From contig DRKV01000090.1 of NCBI GenBank assembly GCA_011051635.1, forward strand, positions 1 to 8,734: a stretch of 8,734 nucleotides of DNA. Reading direction: 5' to 3'. Made by a program: the position numbers and the translations under genes. Below, piece after piece: positions 1 through 6,900 of the stretch (positions are counted from its first letter, which is position 1; each line of letters starts with the position of its first letter). The notes under the pieces were generated by a model, which ran no database searches, was not told the DNA's origin, and worked only from the letters and a program-made list of their open reading frames with translations. Origin of the DNA: Chloroflexota bacterium. GTDB lineage: Bacteria > Chloroflexota > Anaerolineae > Anaerolineales > DRKV01.

Positions 1-905
1 CCCTCACGGTGCGCGCCCCCGCCGGCTGGACGGTCTCGGCGGAGACCTCCGGGCTGGTGACGGCGGTCTCCCCTGTCGGCGCAGCCCCCGGCGATTACAC
101 CGTGGTAGTCACGGCGCAGTCGGTCGCCTTCCCGCAACTGTTCGTCTCTGCGGAACACACCGTCACCCTCACCGCCGCGGCGGGCGCGGCGCTTTCCGTG
201 CAGCCCGACCCGACCTTCACCGTCCCCTGGGGGCCGCAGTACCCCAGCCTCAACTTCTTCCCCCAGGTGGGCGCGCTCCAACTCCCGGATGCAGCCTTCA
301 GCATCGTTCTGCAAAACACCTCCTCGCAGGCGCACACCTTCGACCTGACCCTCAGCGGCCTGCCCGCGGGGTGGAGCATACTCGGCGGACAGGAGGGCGC
401 GGACAGCATGAGCATCCCGCTGGAGGCAGGGCAATCTGTGGAGGCCGGGCTGTACATCTCGCCCACCACCGCCCTGCCCGTCGCGGGGACGGTCTATCCC
501 TTCAGCCTCACCGCCGCCGCCCAGGACGACCCCGGCATCACCGCCACCGCGGACGGCGCCTTCACCATGCCCGCCGTGGCGTATCCGGCGGTACTCTTCC
601 CCGCGGGGGATGTGTACGCCGCCCCCAACAGCAGCGCGGCGCTCACCGCCACCCTGAAAAACATCGGCAACGCCGCGGGAACCTTCGTCCTCACCCCCAC
701 CCTGCCGGTGGAGGCCTGGAGTTTGAGCGGTCTGCCCGCTTCGCTGACCCTCGCCGCCGGTGCGGAAGCGGACATCCCCCTGAGTGTGAACGTCACCGAC
801 GGCGTGTGGGGCCGGGCGTACCCCGCAGGCTTCGCCGCCCAATCGCCCGACGTGCCCTACGCCCCGCTGGGAGCGGTCAACCTGTACCTGACCAGCGCCG
901 CGACC
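1..905 (+). other. N-terminal Ig-like (NEW3/CARDB-type) domains of the giant protein
   Basis: This stretch holds the end of one Ig-like domain (bases 1 to about 182) and two further ones (about 183-581 and 582-905). Each shows the usual beta-sandwich rhythm of this group: a strand near 'LQNTSSQAHTFDLTLSGLP' or 'LKNIGNAAGTFVL', a turn with 'PAGW' or 'PVEAW', then 'LEAGQSVEAGLYI' or 'LAAGAEADIPLSV' and a final strand. The N-[TI]-G/S-x-A-x-T-F pattern is typical of NEW3 (alpha-galactosidase-associated) and CARDB domains. They probably act as rigid spacers outside the cell. The family assignment is by pattern only and the boundaries are approximate. Confidence 0.7.
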
Positions 906-3900
906 CTGCCTCTCTACCGGGCCGCCCAGTGCCCCCTGGGGAGCGCATCGCTGGAAAGCGCCCTCTACGCCCTGGCAAACACCGCCGCCGCCCTGGAGCA
1001 ATCCTGCCAGGAGGGGAACTGTGAGGCCGAAGCCCAAAGCGCTGCTGCCGCTTCGGGGCAGGTAGCCGCCGCCGAAGCGCGGACTGCCTCCCCGCTGGTG
1101 CGCGCCGAGGCCGACGCGCTGGAGGACGCCGCCAACGCCCTGGCCGCCGCTTCGGGCGATGCCGCCGTGGAATCCGCCCTCCAAACCCTGAGCGCGGCGG
1201 GCGGCGCGCTGGGCGACCAACTGTGCCGCGTCCAGACGCGCGGCTTCTCGCTGCGCTTCACCCCCTACGTGGACGCCGTCCTGACCGGCGGGACGAGCGG
1301 CATCGCCCTGGAACTCACCAATCAGGGAACGCTCACCACCACCTACGCCGTGACCGTCACCGGTCTGCCGGGCGGCGCGCAATCCTTTGCGCCTACCATC
1401 GCCCCCGGCTCAAGCCGCACCCTGGCGCTCAACGCCGCCTCCGGCATGCCGGGGAGTTACGACCTGCTGGGCGAGGCCGCCTGGGGCGCGCTCCGCGCCC
1501 AGGCGCAGGGACGCCTGAACGTGGTGGATTCCTTCGTGCAGGTACTCTCCCTGACCGCCGACCCCGGCTTCGTGGAGACCGGCGTGAGCAACACCGCCCT
1601 GCGCGCCGAAATCGCCAACCAGGCCGGCATCCCCCTGGAAAGCACCGCCCGCGTCGACATCCTCGCCCCCGGCGGCGGCAGCGCCTGGACGCAAGACCAG
1701 GCCCTCACCGTCCTGGCGGGCAACCCGCGCTCCTACGACCTGGGCACGGTGGACACCTCCGGCTGGGCAGCCGGCACCTACACCCTCACCCTGGCGCTCC
1801 TGGACGGGGACGGCTCCCTGCTCCCCGATGGCTCCGGCTGGGGCTACCTGAGCGTGGGGCAGGCGCTGGAAATCAGTCAGTCCGTCACCCCCCTGCTCGT
1901 CCCGCCGGGGAACGTGACCGTCACCACGGTGATAACCACTTCCATTACGCCCACCGCCGCCCTGGGGATGGAACCCCTCCGCCCGCACCCCGGCCCGAAA
2001 AGCGCCGCGCCCTCCCCCTGGCTGGAACCCTCCTTCCTGCAAACCGTGGAGGGGGAATCCACCCTGCTGGACGGCCCCGATTTGGGGGCGCTGTACGCGG
2101 CCTCCTTCGGGGGGGAGGAAACCTATCGGGAACCGGCAGCCCCCGAAAACGAGTCCCCCGCGCCCGAGGGGGCGGGCACGGACTCCCTTTCGGGCGAATC
2201 CGCTCCCCCCGGGGTGGATGCACCCCCGATATCCCCCTCAGTCCCCCTCTCCGTCACCATCGGCGGCGTCTTCACCCGCACGGAGAGCACCGACCCCGCG
2301 GTCGTCGTCACCGGCTCCTGGGGGACGTTCAGCAGCCAGTACACCAGCGGCGACTCCCTGAACAGCAAGACCGCCGGAGACGCCCTGGGATACACCTTTT
2401 CCGGGCGCTGGCTGAGCATCGGTTTCCTCTCCGACAGTTACGGCGGCATGGCCGAGATTTTCATAGACGGCCAGAGCCAGGGGACGGTTGACCTCTACCG
2501 CCGCTCCGCGGCTGCCGTGCAGGTCGTCTTCGACGCCCTGACGATGGGGACGCACACCGTGCGCGTGGAAGCGCTCGGCACGAGCAACCCCCTGGCCTCC
2601 GACACGCGGGTGCGGGTGGATTACTTCGACTTCTTCGGGGCGGGCACGCTGCCCCAGGGGAGCGTGGAGCACACCGACCCGCGGGTGCTGCTCAGTACCT
2701 ACTGGGTGACGTCCACCGCTGCCGTCGCCAGCGGCGGCAGTTACGGGCGCGCCACGGTGGGGACAGCCTGGTTCCCCTTCGAGGGGGACAGTTTCACCTA
2801 CCAGGCAGTGACCTATTCCTGGGCGGGCAAGGTGGTGCTCAACGTAGACGGGGCGTACCTGACCACGCTCGACCTGCACAGCAGCGCCACGATGACCCGC
2901 ACCTACGCCTTCGAGGGGCTGGGAGCGGGGCCGCACGTGCTTCAGATATCCTCTTACCGGGGGACGGCCACGCTGGATACCCTCGGTACGCCCGGCAGCG
3001 CCCCCTTCTACACCCCGCCGGAGCAGTACGGGACCCTGCGTTACGAGGAAGACGACCCCGCCCTGCGCTACAACGGCCTGCCCTACACCGCTACCGCCAC
3101 CACATGGGGCGAACCGTCCAGCAACATCAACTATGCCAGCGACGGACGCTACGCCTACTCCCGCACGGCGGGCGACTGGGTGGCGTTCACCTTCACCGGC
3201 GACTGGGTGGGGGTCGGCCTGGCAAGCACCGCCTCCGGCGGCCTGGCCGACATCTACCTGGACGGGACCCTGCTGCAAACGGTTGACCTGTACCGCCGCG
3301 AGGACGATACCCGTTCCGTGTACTTCGGCGGCCTGCTCAGCGCGACCCATACCATCAGCGTCAGTGTGCGCGGCGAGAGCCACCCCAACGCCGGGGATAC
3401 CTACGTGTACGTGGACTACTTCGAGGTGAAGGGCGGTCTGCCGCTCGACGATGGGACTTTCGAGGCGGAGACCTCCTCGCGCCTGCGCCGCAGCCTCAAC
3501 TGGTCAACTGTCAGCGAGGGCGGCGCTTCGGGCGGGGAATACCTGCGCTCCGACAACGGGACCTTGTGGTATCCCTTCGAGGGCGATACCTTTGGCATCG
3601 GGACATGGAAATACAGGTATGCCGAACAGATGGAACTGCGGGTGGACGGTCTCAGTTTGGGGCGCTTCGACCTGTTCGATGAAAACGGCGTCCGCCAGGC
3701 ATTTTCTTTTGACGGCTTCGGTCCCGGCCTGCACATGCTGGAAGTCCGCACCTATCGCGGCTCTGCTACGCCGGACTCCTTCGCCACCCCCGGCGGCGCG
3801 CCCTTTTATACCCCGCCTCTCCTGCAAGGCGTCGTCCGCTACGAGGAAGACGACCCGGCCCTGGTTTACAACGGCTACCCCTACACCCAGACCACCCGAT

Positions 3901-6900
3901 GCTGGCTGAATTGCTGGGATATGCGCTTCCAGGGAGCGGCCAGCGGTGGATACCTCGCCTACAGCAACCAGCCCGGCGAGTGGGTGGCGCTCACTTTCTA
4001 CGGTTCCTGGGTCGGAGCGGGTTTCTATCCCGCCAACGGAGAAGCCGAAATCTTTCTGGACGGCATTTCGCAAGGAACCGTGATTTTCACCGACACGCAA
4101 GGAAGCGTCTACTTCGGAGGGCTGGTCACCGATACGCACACCATCTCTGTGTCGGTAGTCTCCGGCCCGATTAATTTCGACTTTTTCGATGTGTGGGACG
4201 GAACGTTGACCCCCGACGGGTGGTACGATGCCAACCTGGACGAGCACAACGGCCCCTACTACTTCAGCAATCTCTACTCATGGCGCACGGAGGTTCCGGG
4301 ATACCTGTCCCCGCAAATAGCCTATGCCAGGGAGAAAGATGTCCTGAGGCGCTCGGCCATCAGTTACGACCCTCACCTGTGGTTCGGATTTACCGGTTCC
4401 GGGGTGCGTTTCCTGCCATTCCAACAAGCCGGCAGAGAAGTGGAAATCTACCTGGACGGGGTCTCGCAGGGCGTTTACGACCTCACCCCGCAGTACACGG
4501 AGCAGCCCGTCGCGATTGACTTCACCGGTCTGACGCCGGGCGCCCACGTCATCCATGTGGACAACGCCGACGGGGCCCGAATCGACGCCTTCCAGGTGAA
4601 TCCGCCCGACACCCTGCCCTACACCCCCGTGGTGGAGTGGACGGACACCGCCCCGACGGACGTTTACACCGCCTCCTACTCCAACGGCGGCCTGCTCAGT
4701 TCTGCCGCCATCGGCGACCTGGAGGGGGACGGGGTGGTGGAAATCGTCGCCCCCTCCTCCAACGGGCAGGTGTACGTCTACCGCGGGGACGGGGCGGACG
4801 CCGGCGGCGGCTCGCCCCTCCTGTGGCAGTCCGACCTGCTCGGCCCGGCAGCCGAACCCTCCCTGGCCGACCTGGACGGGGACGGGGTGGCCGAAATCGT
4901 CCTGATGGGGATGAACGGGACGGCGGCCTTCCGCTCCGACGGCACGCTCTACTGGTTCACCGATACCATCAAATCCACCGTCGAGAACGCCGGATGGGGC
5001 GGGTCTTCCATCGCCAATCTGGATTTGGAACCCGGTCCCGAAATCGTCCTGGCCTCCCACAACGGGGCGCTCTATGTGCTGGATGCCGACGGCTCCCTGC
5101 TGTGGAGCACCCCCACCGGAAGCATGCCCGCTGTGCCGGTGCTGGCCGACATCAACGGCGACGGCATCTCCGACATCATCTTCGCCCAGGGCAAAACCAT
5201 CACCGCCTACGACTTCTTCAACGGGCAAAACGTCATCTGGTCGTACACCCACACTTACCCCGGTTTCTTCGGGCAGGCCTTCGGCGCGCCCGCCGTGGCG
5301 GATGTGGACGGCAAACAGCCCGGCGGAGACGACGGGCCTGAGGTCATCATCAACTGGGGGCACTATGTGGACGTGCTGGACGCCGACGGGTCCCTCCTGT
5401 GGAGTTACTACCTGGGAGATGACTGGTACTTCCGTCCCAGTCCGGTCACGGTGGCCGACCTGGACGGCGACCGCGAAATCGAAATCCTGACTGCCTCGGC
5501 CTTCCGCTCCGGCCTTCTGGTGCCGTATCACACCCTCCTCGCCCTCAACGCCGACGGCTCCCTGCTGTGGAGCCAGGAGATGGGCGATACCACCGCCTCC
5601 GCCTCCGGCGTTTCCACCCAGGATTTGGACGGCGACGGGGTATGGGAAGTGCTGTGGAACGGCTACAACGAGGGCTTCGTCATCATGAGCGGGCCTACCG
5701 GCGAAAAAACTTTCAACGAAACCTTCTCCGAATCCGGCACCGTTGTGGACTACCCCGTGGCGGGCGACGTGGACGGCGACGGCTATGTGGAAATCGTCAC
5801 CGGCGGGAGCAACGGCCTGTTCGTCTTCGGCCACGACGGACGCTGGAGCACCTCCCGCCCCATCTGGAACCAGCACAACTACCACATCACCAACATCAAC
5901 GACGATTGGAGCGTGCCGCTCACGGAGCCGAACAGTTGGGCGTATCACAACACCTACCGCACCCAGACCCCCAGCGTGAACGCCGCCCCGACCTACGCCC
6001 TGGCCTTCACCCACACCGTCGGTCTGTCGGGAGTCTCGCTGCTCACCGACACGGCCTCCATCACCATGACCGCCGCACCGCCCACCTACACCTGGGGTTA
6101 TCAACAGCCCTGGTACACCCCCGCGGTGAGCGTCACCTTCGATACCCTCCTCCAGGACATGCAGCCGGGCGAGACGCGTCAGGTCTCTCAGGGAACCCGC
6201 GTCACCTACCGCCTGCCCAGCGGGACGAACTGGCTGACCCTCCCGCCCGTTTACGTCAGCGCGCCGCACCTGCTGGAAGCCGCTCCGCAGGTGGTGACCG
6301 CAGCCCTGGGGACGACAGCCGCTTTCGAAGTGCGCCTGCTCAACCCCGATGCCGCCAGCGGGACGGTTTACACCCTTACGGTTTCCGGCCTGCCCGTTGA
6401 GATGACGCCGCCCCCGCAGGAAGTGGGACTGGCCGCGGGTGAGGCTGTTACCGTACCCCTGGGTATCGCCGTCCCCGCGGAGGCCGCGGCGCGGGATTAC
6501 CCCTTCACGGTGAATCTCCGCACCCCCAACGGCGGGAGCGACTACGCCTTCGCCCAGGTGACCGTTGTCAGCGGGGCGGCCCTCGCCCTCTCCCCGGCGA
6601 AGCGCACCGCCCTGCCCGGAGAGACCGTCACCTACACCCTGCGCCTGACGAACACGGTCGGCGCGGTACACACCTATACCCTGAGCGCGGCGGGCGCGCC
6701 GCAGGTAAGTCTCCCCGCGCCTCTCGTCCTGGCGGGCGGAGAGAGCGCCGCAGCGGTCATCACCGCCAGCGCCCAGGTGCGCGGCTCCGCCCTGCCCTTC
6801 CGGGTGACGGCCACCGCCGAAGACGGAACGCAGGCCGCTGCCCAGGCCCTCCTGAGCATCCCCGCCGGGCCGCAGGTCTCCCTCGCCCTGACGCCCGACC

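Noticed and set aside
9..11. GTG at base 9 as the true start of the giant protein.
   Set aside because: The two in-frame codons before it continue the same beta strand (LTVRAPAGW), no ribosome binding site fits, and no signal peptide follows, although the protein looks exported.
1223..2491. A 422-codon open frame on the + strand in another phase.
   Set aside because: It is Arg/Pro/His-rich, typical of an out-of-phase reading of GC-rich coding DNA, and overlaps clear Ig, linker and A1 coding sequence.
2238..3383. A 381-codon open frame on the - strand opposite A1-B1-A2.
   Set aside because: Same explanation: a composition-driven shadow with no domain, while the + strand frame shows repeated conserved protein motifs.
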